Source: an uncultured Dialister sp.
GTDB lineage: Bacteria > Bacillota > Negativicutes > Veillonellales > Dialisteraceae
Length of the DNA stretch: 64,000 bases
Direction: 5' to 3'
Assembly: GCA_902462205.1 (NCBI GenBank)
Contig: CABQAR010000004.1
Location: forward strand, 1-64,000
Every line of letters begins with the position of its first letter. Position 1 is the stretch's first letter. The position numbers and the translations under genes are program-made. Shown in pieces: positions 43,713 through 52,706 of the stretch. The notes beneath the pieces were generated by a model. The model was not told where the DNA came from. It saw nothing but the letters and a program-made list of their open reading frames with translations, and ran no database searches.

Positions 43713-44656
43713 TTTTCTTTCCGTCCTTCCTGATTAAAAATTCTGCGATGGACAGCCATGCGCCTTCTGCTGAATCCATACCGGGCATCCATTCCTTTTT
43801 TCAGTCCGAGCTGCTCTTTTTCCTCTTCTGAGACCGATGGAGATACAAGGAGCTTGCCCCGGTCGCTGAAGGAAATCAGATGCGCCGCGAAAAGAGCGGC
43901 ATGGGTCGGACAGAGGATGAGCCCCTTGTGTTTCATTCCGCCCTCCCCGTAAGGAACGGCCTGCAGCAGGGAAAGCCGTCTGATGCCGCACACGCAGCAC
44001 TCCGCTCCGTCGGACAGCGACTTGCGGAAAAACCGCTGCTTCTCCTCCACCGATTCCCTGATCTTCCCTACCGTTTCCTCCGCGGACGAGGAAAACAGAT
44101 TCCCTTCCGTCCCGAAAGCGGATATGTCTGCCGACAGCGCTTCCCGAACCGCATTTCCCACGGAAACATCGGCGTCTTCCAATTCACGGAACGCCGCCGC
44201 CATTTCCGGCTTCAATATCCAGAGATAGGCGCCGTATTCATCCTCTTCTCCGTTAAATACATACTGCCACGGAGCCATTGCAGGAGACGGACTATCCGAA
44301 GAAACAACTGTTTCCTCCGTGAGCAGGCCCGTTCCCGAAGGCTCCGCCGATTCCGTTTCCGACAGGGGGATTTCTTTTTGATCAGGAACCTCCTGCGCAG
44401 CAACGCCGAGTTTTCCTGCCTCGTACATATCCCGTATCTTATTTCCCGCCCAGCCGACCGCCGCATTCAGCGCCCGGTATTCCATGGAGAGGGCTTCCGC
44501 GATATGCTTCGCATTGTCCGTATACTCCGGTGAATGGTACAGGCTGGAAATGATCTGCATCATCAGATCAGACATGACCGAAGGGTCGGCAAACAGAGAA
44601 AGCCATACGGAAGCATCCAACGCATCCCAACGCTTAGCACCCTTCACACGAGCCAT
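43709..44656 (-). CDS. McrA/HNH_2-like protein with degenerate catalytic site
   Basis: 315 residues. N-terminal helical region (YHSPEYTDNAKHIAEALSMEYRALNAAVGWAGNKI) and the PWQYVFNGEEDEYGAYLWILKPEMA strand resemble my memory of McrA-like HNH restriction proteins. The C-terminal domain follows HNH_2 order: CCVCGIRR, LLQAVPYGEG, KGLILCPTHAALFAAHLISFSDRGKLLVSP. Where active members have (R)ASHI and HDALFD, this has QAVPY and HAALFA, so the general-base His and an Asp are missing. Probably not an active nuclease. A low-complexity linker (~80-125) joins the domains. Coupled to dcd. Confidence 0.6.
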   Translation of the reverse strand: MARVKGAKRWDALDASVWLSLFADPSVMSDLMMQIISSLYHSPEYTDNAKHIAEALSMEYRALNAAVGWAGNKIRDMYEAGKLGVAAQEVPDQKEIPLSETESAEPSGTGLLTEETVVSSDSPSPAMAPWQYVFNGEEDEYGAYLWILKPEMAAAFRELEDADVSVGNAVREALSADISAFGTEGNLFSSSAEETVGKIRESVEEKQRFFRKSLSDGAECCVCGIRRLSLLQAVPYGEGGMKHKGLILCPTHAALFAAHLISFSDRGKLLVSPSVSEEEKEQLGLKKGMDARYGFSRRRMAVHRRIFNQEGRKEK

Positions 44657-44839
44657 GTCTTCACCCCTTTATCACGAACAGCCTGAAAGACTTTGCAGTT
44701 ATTATAGCATTTCACATGTATTTTTAAAATCATCTTTTCTTCGGAAAAACGTCTTTTATTTTCACCGCCCGCCCCGATAGAAGCCGTGATTGAATCACTG
44801 TATAATAGGAAAAGAGATCAAAGAAAAAGAGGAACCCCT

Positions 44840-46033
44840 ATGGAAATCAAAAGAAGCGCAGAAATAAAAAAGACAGCGGAGAATATATGGAGGAAATTCC
44901 TTTTGGCAGAGGTGTCAAACGACCTTGTCATGGAGGAAATCAGAAACCGCCTGTATCTGGAACATATCGACAGCGAATGGCTTTTTTCTCCCGCCCATTC
45001 CCCCAGAGACACCTGTATCACCCGCATCGCCGAGCTCGCCTTTGGCGACGCCGTGGAAAACGCCATCTATACCCTTTATGACAATAAAAAGGAAATGGCG
45101 CCTTATTCGGAGCTCACGTCCATGATGGATGCAAACCATCTCTATGACGCGCTCCTGCAGTGCATTGCCGACGGCATCCATTTCTATGAAAGCGGCTCCA
45201 TCAGAGAGAACCCTTATTACCAAAAAATCCATATCCGGCAGGCGGTGCAAAAGAATATCACCCTCACCGCCACGGATTACCTGCCTTATGAATTTTTCCA
45301 GACCTACCACAGATACAACGGGGCTAATCCATTCCTGTACGCGGATATCGGTTTCTTCAGAGAAAAAGTATCCTTCCCCGTCATCCTTGAAAACAAAGAG
45401 GTATGGATGAGCGTCGTCTTAAGCGAAGTGCAGTCCATGGAACAGGCCATCGCTGATGCAGAAGGAAATGTGATCACCTACGGGCTCGGGCTTGGCTACT
45501 ATGCGTTCATGGCTGCGGAAAAGGACAGCGTTGGCACCGTGACCGTCATCGAAAAAAATCCTGTCGTCATTTCCCTTTTCAGGGAAAACCTGCTTCCCCA
45601 ATTCCCGCACAAAGAAAAAATCAGGATCATCGAGGCCGATGCGCTGGAATTCATTGAAACGCAGAAGGACGGCGAATTTGACACGGCGTTCAGTGACTTC
45701 TGGAGCGGCTACTATGACGGGCTTGACCTGTACCTGAAGTTCATGCCGAAAACGGCGCGCTTTACGAAGACAAAACACGCCTACTGGATAGAAACATGCT
45801 TTTTGGAACAGTTTTTCCGCCCTGTCGTCATGAAGTCACTCATGAAAGAGCTCTTGGGAAAGAAAATCCCCCTGAATGATCCCGACCGGCGTGTACCGCA
45901 GGTGCAAAAACGATTTGAAAGCTACCTCGGCAGGCAGCATATTTCCATTTCCGCGGACAGGGACATCCACCAGCTGCTTTCCGATGAATCCATACTGAAG
46001 CTCATGCACGGCTTCGCCGTGGAAAATCAATAA
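44840..46033 (+). CDS. Uncharacterised protein with class I methyltransferase-like domain
   Basis: 397 residues from MEIKRSAEIKKTAENIW, behind AGAGGAA. A helical N-terminal half (~1-215) has no family I recognise. Residues ~225-330 read NVITYGLGLGYYAFMAAEKD (motif I GLGLGYYA), VTVIEKNPVVISLFRENL (acidic end of beta 2) and IRIIEADALEFIE, then FDTAFSDFWSGYYDGLDLYLKF, matching a Rossmann SAM-binding fold of the spermidine-synthase kind. Substrate unknown. No signal peptide. A terminator is not obvious before prfC, 75 bp downstream. Confidence 0.7.
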   Translation: MEIKRSAEIKKTAENIWRKFLLAEVSNDLVMEEIRNRLYLEHIDSEWLFSPAHSPRDTCITRIAELAFGDAVENAIYTLYDNKKEMAPYSELTSMMDANHLYDALLQCIADGIHFYESGSIRENPYYQKIHIRQAVQKNITLTATDYLPYEFFQTYHRYNGANPFLYADIGFFREKVSFPVILENKEVWMSVVLSEVQSMEQAIADAEGNVITYGLGLGYYAFMAAEKDSVGTVTVIEKNPVVISLFRENLLPQFPHKEKIRIIEADALEFIETQKDGEFDTAFSDFWSGYYDGLDLYLKFMPKTARFTKTKHAYWIETCFLEQFFRPVVMKSLMKELLGKKIPLNDPDRRVPQVQKRFESYLGRQHISISADRDIHQLLSDESILKLMHGFAVENQ

Positions 46034-46107
46034 TCCCCTACTCAGGCATAGCCTATCCGTATGTTTTTTTGTATAATAAACCAGTATGTGTTTATTTGAG
46101 GTGTAAA

Positions 46108-47715
46108 ATGACTGATTTAGAAGAAATAAAACGACGCCGCACGTTTGCCATAATTTCCCATCCGGATGCCGGCAAAACGACGCTCACGGAAAAGCTCCTG
46201 CTTTACGGGGGAGCCATCCATCTGGCAGGCTCCGTCAAAGCGCGCAAGACGGCCCGCTATGCCGTATCCGACTGGATGGAAATAGAAAAACAGCGCGGCA
46301 TTTCCGTCACCAGCTCGGTGCTCCAATTTGATTACAGCGGCTGCCGCATCAATATCCTTGATACGCCGGGGCACGCCGACTTTTCCGAAGATACCTACCG
46401 TACCCTCATGGCCGTCGACAGCGCCGTCATGGTCATCGACGTGGCAAAAGGCGTGGAAGCGCAGACGAAAAAGCTGTTCAAGGTCTGCTCCGACCGGGGC
46501 ATTCCCATTTTCACCTTCGTCAACAAAATCGACCACTTCGGCAAAAATCCGTTTGACCTCATGGCAGATATCGAGGACGTCCTCGGCATCCGCTCCTGCC
46601 CCATGAACTGGCCGATCGGCGTCAATGGCGACTACACGGGCATTTACGACCGTGAAAAAGAAATCTGCCACCTCTTCATCAAGGACAATGCCCACGGGGT
46701 CAAAAAACTGGAAGTCATCTCCGGAAAAATAGACGATCCTGCCATTACTTCCCGGCTCACCCCGGAAATCATCCAGACTCTGAAAGACGATCTGGAGCTT
46801 CTGGAAGAGGCAGGCGATCCCTTCGATGCGGAAAAGGTCGCCAAGGGCGGACTGACCCCCATGTTTTTCGGTTCCGCCATGACGAACTTCGGCGTACAGA
46901 CCTTCCTTGAAAAATATCTGGAGCTTGCGCCGCCGCCGGAAGAACGGAACACTCTGGAAGGCACCGTTTCTCCAGAGGATCCGAATTTTTCCGCCTTCGT
47001 ATTTAAAATACAGGCGAACATGGATCCCAAGCACCACGACAGGATCGCTTTCATGCGTATCTGCTCCGGCGTATTTGAAAAGGGTGCTTCCGTCCTCCAT
47101 CGCCAAAGCGGAAAAATGATTCGCCTTTCCCAGCCGCAGCAGTTTCTGGCGACGGAACGGCAGACCGTAGAAAAAGCCTATCCCGGCGACATCATCGGTA
47201 TCTTTGACACGGGAGAGCTCGGGGTCGGAGACACCGTCTGCGAAAAGAAATCCCCTGTCACCTTCATCGATTTCCCCGTATTCCCGCCGGAACTCTTCGC
47301 AAGAATTTCTCCTGACAGCAGCATGAAAAGGAAACAGTTCCTGAACGGCGTGGGCCAGCTGGCGCAGGAAGGTGCCATACAGGTCTACAAGCAGCCTTAC
47401 ATCATGGAATCCTTCATCATCGGCGCTGTCGGCCAGCTCCAGTTCGAAGTCATGAAATACCGTCTGGAAAATGAATACAACGTCAATATCAATGTGGAAC
47501 AGATCGGCTACACCTGTGCGCGGTGGACGGAAGGTGACATTCCTCCGGAAGAACTTATCGGCATAGATAACGCCATGGTCGTCTACGACAGAAGAGAACG
47601 CCCCGTCTACCTCCTTCCGAATGAATGGCAGGCCGGCTGGCTGGAGCAGAGAAATAAAAACGTGACCTTCCTCGAATCCCCGCCATTAGGTGTGGCACAG
47701 CTGGATGGGAACTGA
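46108..47715 (+). CDS. prfC: Peptide chain release factor 3
   Basis: 535 residues. Start MTDLEEIKRRRTFAIISHPDAGKTTLTEKLLLYGGAI with TTGAGGTG upstream. The G domain has SHPDAGKTT, WMEIEKQRGISVTSS, DTPGHADFSEDTYR and FVNKIDHFGKNPFD; later PGDIIGIFDTGELGVGDT is RF3-type. A GTPase that recycles RF1/RF2 after termination. It ends in a terminator shared with the alcohol dehydrogenase gene. Confidence 0.95.
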   Translation: MTDLEEIKRRRTFAIISHPDAGKTTLTEKLLLYGGAIHLAGSVKARKTARYAVSDWMEIEKQRGISVTSSVLQFDYSGCRINILDTPGHADFSEDTYRTLMAVDSAVMVIDVAKGVEAQTKKLFKVCSDRGIPIFTFVNKIDHFGKNPFDLMADIEDVLGIRSCPMNWPIGVNGDYTGIYDREKEICHLFIKDNAHGVKKLEVISGKIDDPAITSRLTPEIIQTLKDDLELLEEAGDPFDAEKVAKGGLTPMFFGSAMTNFGVQTFLEKYLELAPPPEERNTLEGTVSPEDPNFSAFVFKIQANMDPKHHDRIAFMRICSGVFEKGASVLHRQSGKMIRLSQPQQFLATERQTVEKAYPGDIIGIFDTGELGVGDTVCEKKSPVTFIDFPVFPPELFARISPDSSMKRKQFLNGVGQLAQEGAIQVYKQPYIMESFIIGAVGQLQFEVMKYRLENEYNVNINVEQIGYTCARWTEGDIPPEELIGIDNAMVVYDRRERPVYLLPNEWQAGWLEQRNKNVTFLESPPLGVAQLDGN

Positions 47716-47727
47716 GACAGAAACTGA

Positions 47728-47764
47728 AAAAGGTACTGCGTCATGAAATCGCAGTACCTTTTTT
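47728..47764. terminator. Bidirectional terminator
   Basis: AAAAAGGTACTGCG and CGCAGTACCTTTTT pair over a 9-nt loop between prfC and the convergent dehydrogenase gene. Confidence 0.88.
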
Positions 47765-47784
47765 ATGGCATTGGTGTAAAATAT

Positions 47785-48846
47785 TTACTTTTCCAGCACG
47801 ACCACCGGCTTGATGACTTCCGCCGGCTTGTCCTTCATAATCTGGAGCGCTTCCGGAATTTTATCCCACCCCTCGTATATATGGGTGGAAAGGAGGCTTA
47901 CATCCAGCCTGCCCCGTGCCACCAGCGCCCCCAGTTTTTCCATGCGCAGCCTTCCGCCGGGCATGAGCCCGCCGATGATGTTCTTATGCCCCATGCCTAC
48001 GCCCCATTCGATACGGGGGATATTAATCGTGTCACCGCTGCCGAGATAATTGACGGATCCGATCCGTCCTCCCGGTTTCAGCACCTTGACCGCAGAAGCG
48101 AAAGTATCCACCGTTCCTCCTGCGATGATGACCTTGTCCACGCCTGTTCCGTCGGTCAGCTTCATGACCTGTTCCTCGATGGATCCGTTTTTATAATTGA
48201 CAATATCCGATGCGCCGTATTTTCCGGCGGCCTCCACGCAGATCGGACGGCTTCCCACGGCAATAATCCGGGAAGCGCCCCGCATACTGGCACCTGCTAC
48301 GGACATCAGTCCGACAGGGCCGATTCCGATGACGAGGACGACATCGCCGAATTCCACGTCCGCCAGTTCCACGCCATGGAAACCGGTGGGTACCATATCG
48401 GAAAGCATGCAGGCGTCGACGATATTGATTTCCTTCGGCAGATGGGCCAGATTTCCGTCCGCATCATTCACATGGAAATATTCAGCGAAAACGCCGTCCT
48501 TGAAATTGGAAAACTTCCATCCTGCCAGCATGCCGCCGGAATGCATGGCGTATCCAGCCTGCGCTTCCAGTGAATTCCAATCCGGTGTGATCGCCGGCAC
48601 AAGGACGCGGTCCCCCGGCCTGAAATCCTTTACGCATTCCCCGACTTCCACGACTTCTCCGCAGCATTCGTGTCCCAGAATCATGTCATGACGCTCTCCC
48701 ACGGCGCCTTCCCAGACCGTATGCACATCCGAGGTACAGATGGCAATGGCAAGGGGCCTGCAAATCGCATCCATGGGGCCGCAGGCGGGCCTGTCCTTTT
48801 CCACCCAGCCCACTTCGCCGATCTTACGCATCGCATAACCTTTCAT
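47785..48846 (-). CDS. Zinc-dependent secondary alcohol dehydrogenase
   Basis: 353 residues, closely like thermophilic anaerobe NADP-dependent isopropanol/butanediol dehydrogenase. MKGYAMRKIGEVGWVEKDRP start, then catalytic zinc ligands in AICTSDVHTVWEG and ILGHECCGEVVEVG plus SDMVPTGFHGVELAD (Asp ligand). The structural four-Cys zinc loop is absent, as in the tetrameric bacterial type. Coenzyme site VLVIGIGPVGLMSVAG, with GSRP suggesting NADP(H). Reduces small ketones or aldehydes in fermentation. GGAGG precedes the ATG. Confidence 0.92.
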   Translation of the reverse strand: MKGYAMRKIGEVGWVEKDRPACGPMDAICRPLAIAICTSDVHTVWEGAVGERHDMILGHECCGEVVEVGECVKDFRPGDRVLVPAITPDWNSLEAQAGYAMHSGGMLAGWKFSNFKDGVFAEYFHVNDADGNLAHLPKEINIVDACMLSDMVPTGFHGVELADVEFGDVVLVIGIGPVGLMSVAGASMRGASRIIAVGSRPICVEAAGKYGASDIVNYKNGSIEEQVMKLTDGTGVDKVIIAGGTVDTFASAVKVLKPGGRIGSVNYLGSGDTINIPRIEWGVGMGHKNIIGGLMPGGRLRMEKLGALVARGRLDVSLLSTHIYEGWDKIPEALQIMKDKPAEVIKPVVVLEK

Positions 48847-49108
48847 ATATGTCCCTCCTTCAAGCGGTTCCCATGAAACAGAAGCCAATATCAGCAGATC
48901 ATCTATGTCGTCTTTTTTATCAGTACATTAAAATTTGATTTTCATGGAAACACTTCACTTCGTTGGCATCCGCTTTTTATTATATAATGGCTGCCCTCAT
49001 TACACAACATTTTCTCATTATAATCTCATCTTTCCCATGTACAGCACAAATAAAAGCACGCCTTCGAAATTCATCGTCAGACGTGCTTTTAAACCGCATT
49101 ATTTTACA

Positions 49109-50992
49109 TTATCCCTCTGCGAGGCTGCAGGTCGACCATCCGCAGTCATTGCAGGTGGTGCAGTGCCCTTCCACATGAAGGTGCGCGGAGCCGCAGACCG
49201 GACAGGCCGGCTGTCCTTCCTTTTCAGCAGAAGGCTTTTCCTGCCCCTTCTTTCCTTCCTTCTTCGTATCCACCCCCAGGATGTTTCCACGACGGCATCC
49301 GTCTCTGAATACGGTGATGCCCTTGCATCCGCTTTCCCATGCTTCCAGATAGATCTGATAAATATCTTCCGGTGTCGCCGCATTTTTCAGGTTCACCGTG
49401 CTTGAAATGGAATTATCCACATATTTCTGCATGACTGCCTGCATTTTGACCCTGTCCATGAAGGACACTTCGTGGCTTTCAATCACCCAGGGGAACCGTT
49501 CCCTTACTTCTTCATCAGACAGTGTCAGCGGCAGGTGGTGGTATTCGAGCAGATCCTTCACGCTGTGGGCGTAGACACGGAATTTCCCGTTTACGTCCTC
49601 CATCTTATGCGTGGTCCGTTCATAGGAAATCTTGTAGAGCGGTTCGCATCCGCCGGAAAAGCTTCCCATGAGGAGGGAAATCGTACCGGTCGGCGCAATG
49701 GCAAGAAGCGTCCCGTTTCTGAGTCCATGGACACGGATATCTTCATACAATGAAGGATCCAGTTCTCTGACCAGTTCCATAACGGGAGATTTTGCAGTGG
49801 CTTCCCAGCGGTAATGGCCGAAAGTTCCTTTCTCCTTTGCCCTGTCACAGGAGGAGCGGAGGGCGGTCAGCAGCATGGTCTTCATGACATCGCCGATAAA
49901 TGTATTGGCTTCCCTGCTTCCATAGGTCAGCTTCATCGCCACAAGGGCATCCGCCACGCCGAACAGTCCGAGCCCGAGGGAACGCCAGTCATCGATGCAG
50001 GTCCTGTTTTCATCCAGAGGCTGCGTTTCATACCCATATTCCACGATTTCATCAAGGGCGATGATGCCGTCATAAACGGCCTGCCTGAACTTTTCTTCGT
50101 TAAAAGAAGGGGCATCACTGAATTTGCCGTCGATCATGTTGTACAGGTTGATGCTGCCCAGATTGCAGGCGTTGTAGGCGTTGCCACCGAATTCCCCGCA
50201 GGGGTTCGTGATTTCGATCTTATATTCCGGATATCCTGCAAGCAGATGGTAATCATTTAAGCGGTCGGAAAAAAGAGCGCCCGGATCGCCCCAGTCCCAC
50301 TGCGTTTCGCAGAATTCACGGAAAAATTCTCTGGCCCGGATGGTGCGTTCGATTTTCTCCCCCGTGGATTCGATTTGGAAACGGAGCGTGTATTTCTTGT
50401 CGTCACGAACGGCTTCCATGAATTCATCGGTAAACAGGATGCTGATATTCATGCTGGATAATTTTTCCTGCTCCTGTTTGATGTGGAGGAATTCATAAAT
50501 ATCGGGATGGCTGCAGTTCAGTCCGACCATCATGGCACCCCGCCGGCCGTTCTGGCTGATGACCTCTCCCGTGACGTTGAATATTTTCATAAAGGAAACG
50601 GCGCCGGTGGACGTGCGGGCCACATTCTGCACACGGCTTCCTTTCGGACGGAGATTGGAAATATTGATGCCGATGCCGCCGCCATAGGAAAAGATGCGGG
50701 CGATTTCCGCGTTCGATCGGAATATGGATTCCAGATTGTCCTCCGGTGACGGAAGGATATAGCAGTTGGACATGGATACCTTGAAATTCCCTTTGGCGCC
50801 AGCCGCATAAAGAGTCCTGCCGGCAGGACAGAAATCCGCATTATTTAAATACTCCTTCATCCGCACGCGGAGCTTTTCATCAAAAACGGAACTGACGCGA
50901 TCGATAAACTGTTCCGGTGTCGTTTCTCCTTCATGATAGTATTTTCCTTTCAGTATTCCCTGGCTGATTTCATTATCATACCAATGTTCCAT
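49109..50992 (-). CDS. nrdJ: Adenosylcobalamin-dependent ribonucleotide reductase (class II)
   Basis: 627 residues. Reduces ribonucleotides to deoxyribonucleotides with a B12 radical, so no oxygen is needed. ADFCPAGRTLYAAGAKGNFKVSMSNCYILPSPEDNLESIF near the N-terminus supplies the first redox Cys; SYGGGIGINISNLRPKGS, ITNPCGEFGGNAYNACNLGSINL (catalytic N-x-C-x-E and Cys) and LLAIAPTGTISLLMG follow. The C-terminus is a zinc-ribbon-like CPVCGSAHLHVEGHCTTCNDCGWSTC. GAGGTAACG precedes the ATG. A candidate NrdR site lies upstream. Confidence 0.95.
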   Translation of the reverse strand: MEHWYDNEISQGILKGKYYHEGETTPEQFIDRVSSVFDEKLRVRMKEYLNNADFCPAGRTLYAAGAKGNFKVSMSNCYILPSPEDNLESIFRSNAEIARIFSYGGGIGINISNLRPKGSRVQNVARTSTGAVSFMKIFNVTGEVISQNGRRGAMMVGLNCSHPDIYEFLHIKQEQEKLSSMNISILFTDEFMEAVRDDKKYTLRFQIESTGEKIERTIRAREFFREFCETQWDWGDPGALFSDRLNDYHLLAGYPEYKIEITNPCGEFGGNAYNACNLGSINLYNMIDGKFSDAPSFNEEKFRQAVYDGIIALDEIVEYGYETQPLDENRTCIDDWRSLGLGLFGVADALVAMKLTYGSREANTFIGDVMKTMLLTALRSSCDRAKEKGTFGHYRWEATAKSPVMELVRELDPSLYEDIRVHGLRNGTLLAIAPTGTISLLMGSFSGGCEPLYKISYERTTHKMEDVNGKFRVYAHSVKDLLEYHHLPLTLSDEEVRERFPWVIESHEVSFMDRVKMQAVMQKYVDNSISSTVNLKNAATPEDIYQIYLEAWESGCKGITVFRDGCRRGNILGVDTKKEGKKGQEKPSAEKEGQPACPVCGSAHLHVEGHCTTCNDCGWSTCSLAEG

Positions 50993-51046
50993 GATCGTTA
51001 CCTCGTTTTATTCCATGGCGGTCATGCCATTATTTTCTACACATCC

Positions 51047-51104
51047 ATCTTAATCCATCCTCTATTTTGTGTCAATTTATAATATTGCATACAATATATA
51101 GTAT
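51047..51104 (-). promoter_or_regulatory. nrdJ promoter with candidate NrdR box
   Basis: Minus strand TTGACA (51070-51075), 17-bp spacer, TAAGAT (51047-51052). Next to the -35, 51089-51104 is a 16-bp palindrome (ATACA-ATATAT-AGTAT) matching the NrdR consensus at 14 of 16 positions. A second, weaker box may lie about 32 bp away. No cobalamin riboswitch is visible. Confidence 0.5.
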
Positions 51105-51243
51105 TTTGCATGATTGAATCTAAATTCATCTATTTAGTATGGATGATTCTGATTTCCTGTTTCCCCAGCAGACATCAGTAGCCTCTCAGAGGGACAAGGA
51201 GTATAATTGGTGTAAGTTATTGCAGAGAAAATTCACTATTTCT

Positions 51244-51262
51244 TTGTTAATAATTTATACAA
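51244..51262 (+). promoter_or_regulatory. Candidate Rex-type operator before the lactate/malate dehydrogenase
   Basis: TTGTTAA, five bases, TATACAA: an imperfect inverted repeat like Rex (NADH-sensing) sites, 39 bp upstream of the start codon. Spacing is one base longer than the usual site. Confidence 0.3.
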
Positions 51263-51300
51263 AATCAAATGTTTTAAGAAGTTGTAGGAGGGAATTGGGT

Positions 51301-52254
51301 ATGGCAATTAAAACAAGGAAAATCGGTATCATCGGCGCAGGAAACGTAGGCTCCCATCTCGCATTGCAGTTTGCTATACAGGGATTGGTCGATGAAGTTG
51401 TTTTCTATGATATAAATGATGGCAAGGCGTACGGAGAAGCGTTGGATCTTCTTGACGCGGTCAGCTACCAGCCCCATCATTTTGAAGCCTATGCAGGTAC
51501 GATGGATGACATGAAAGATGCGGACATACTTATTAATGCTTCAGGAAAAACCAGACTCCCTGGGCAAACCCGACTGGATATGATGGACAGCGCCATTGCC
51601 ACGAGCAAGGAATTCATCCCGCTCATCCAGAAATCAGGATTTGACGGCATCATCATTTCCATTTCCAATCCCTGCGACATCATTGCGGAATACCTCCAGT
51701 ACAAGCTGGACTGGCCGAAAAATAAAATCATCGGTTCCGGCACCGCCCTTGATTCCGCAAGGCTGCAGATGCAGCTTTCCAGACAGCTCAAAGTCAACCG
51801 CCGTTCCCTCACGGCGTACTTACTCGGTGAACACGGAGACAGTTCCATGATTCCCTGGAGCCATGTATTCGTGGCAGGCAAGCAGATTGACGAACTTCTT
51901 GCTGAAAAGCCAGACATGTACCATATAGATGATAAAGCAACAATCCTTGAAAAAGTACATAGGGCAGGATATATAGAGATCGAAAATAAAGGCTGCACAG
52001 AATTCGGCGTCACCTCCGCCACGGCAGAACTGGTCCGCGCCATTTACCATGATGAGCACAAAATCCTACCCTGCTCTGTCTATCTCGATGGCCCGTACGG
52101 CATCAGGGATAGCTTCGCTTCCGTTCCCGTCAAGGTCGGAAAAGACGGCGTGGAGGACATCATCGAAATCAAACTGACTGATGAAGAGCTGGCAGAGCTG
52201 CAGGCTTCCATCACCGTACTGAAGGAGCACTTCGCTAGAGCCATCACGCTGTAA
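51301..52254 (+). CDS. L-lactate/malate dehydrogenase family oxidoreductase
   Basis: 317 residues from MAIKTRKIGIIGAGNVGSHLALQFAIQG, with GGAGG upstream. The NAD site GAGNVGSH and acidic FYDIND are clear; catalytic His is in LGEHGDSSMIPWSH. At the substrate-specificity position (three before the conserved PG) LDHs have Gln, whereas here LINASGKTRLPGQTR has Arg, which in this family favours malate or other 2-keto acids. The FAMILY is certain; lactate versus malate versus 2-hydroxyisocaproate is not. Confidence 0.88.
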   Translation: MAIKTRKIGIIGAGNVGSHLALQFAIQGLVDEVVFYDINDGKAYGEALDLLDAVSYQPHHFEAYAGTMDDMKDADILINASGKTRLPGQTRLDMMDSAIATSKEFIPLIQKSGFDGIIISISNPCDIIAEYLQYKLDWPKNKIIGSGTALDSARLQMQLSRQLKVNRRSLTAYLLGEHGDSSMIPWSHVFVAGKQIDELLAEKPDMYHIDDKATILEKVHRAGYIEIENKGCTEFGVTSATAELVRAIYHDEHKILPCSVYLDGPYGIRDSFASVPVKVGKDGVEDIIEIKLTDEELAELQASITVLKEHFARAITL

Positions 52255-52276
52255 TCCGGCAATCCTGACAAAAAAC

Positions 52277-52326
52277 ACACCTTGCAGACCGATTTATTTC
52301 CGGTTTCGCAGGTGCGTTTTTTATTT
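52277..52326 (+). terminator. Terminator after the dehydrogenase
   Basis: CACCTTGC/ACCG pairs with CGGT/GCAGGTG with minor bulges, then GTTTTTTATTTT. Confidence 0.7.
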
Positions 52327-52403
52327 TCTGATTATTCCTTTTTGATATGCCTATATATTTTTATCATAAGCAACTTATTTTCTCATATTCCCTCAATATT
52401 TCA

Positions 52404-52646
52404 TTGACAAACCATGACCCATACGGTATGGTTACATACGTGTGCAGGTGATACTCGGGATTTTTCTGAATAATATCTTCGGAATTGTATCAGGGCATAA
52501 GTCCTTCGTATCAATGTCCTGCATAACAGAATATCGCTTGGATTGTAATGACCGAGACGAATGCAGTGATTTCATGTAAAATCAGCATGATTTTTATCAT
52601 GCCTGTGGCAGAGGTGCATCTCGTTTGGATGCGCCCTTTTTTATTG
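52404..52646 (+). promoter_or_regulatory. Structured leader with attenuator upstream of panC
   Basis: Promoter TTGACA (52404-52409), 17-bp spacer, TATGGT (52427-52432). A ~200-nt leader follows, with a long imperfect hairpin near 52485-52518 (ATTG...CAAT arms with bulged residues), a perfect 7-bp hairpin 52585-52591/52596-52602, then an intrinsic terminator: 52613-52620 with 52628-52635 (8 bp, one G-U) and T6. The terminator lies 70 bp before panC, so read-through must be controlled. A pan-motif-type RNA is possible; not identified. Confidence 0.55.
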
Positions 52647-52706
52647 CTTTCTCTGCAGGATATCGACTCCAGTTATTGCAGCAGGCACAGGAAAGGATGT
52701 ATATCT

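Noticed and set aside
50993..51300. Cobalamin riboswitch before nrdJ
   Set aside because: No B12-box sequence or suitable structure; only ~300 bp of mostly A/T-rich DNA with a promoter and palindrome.
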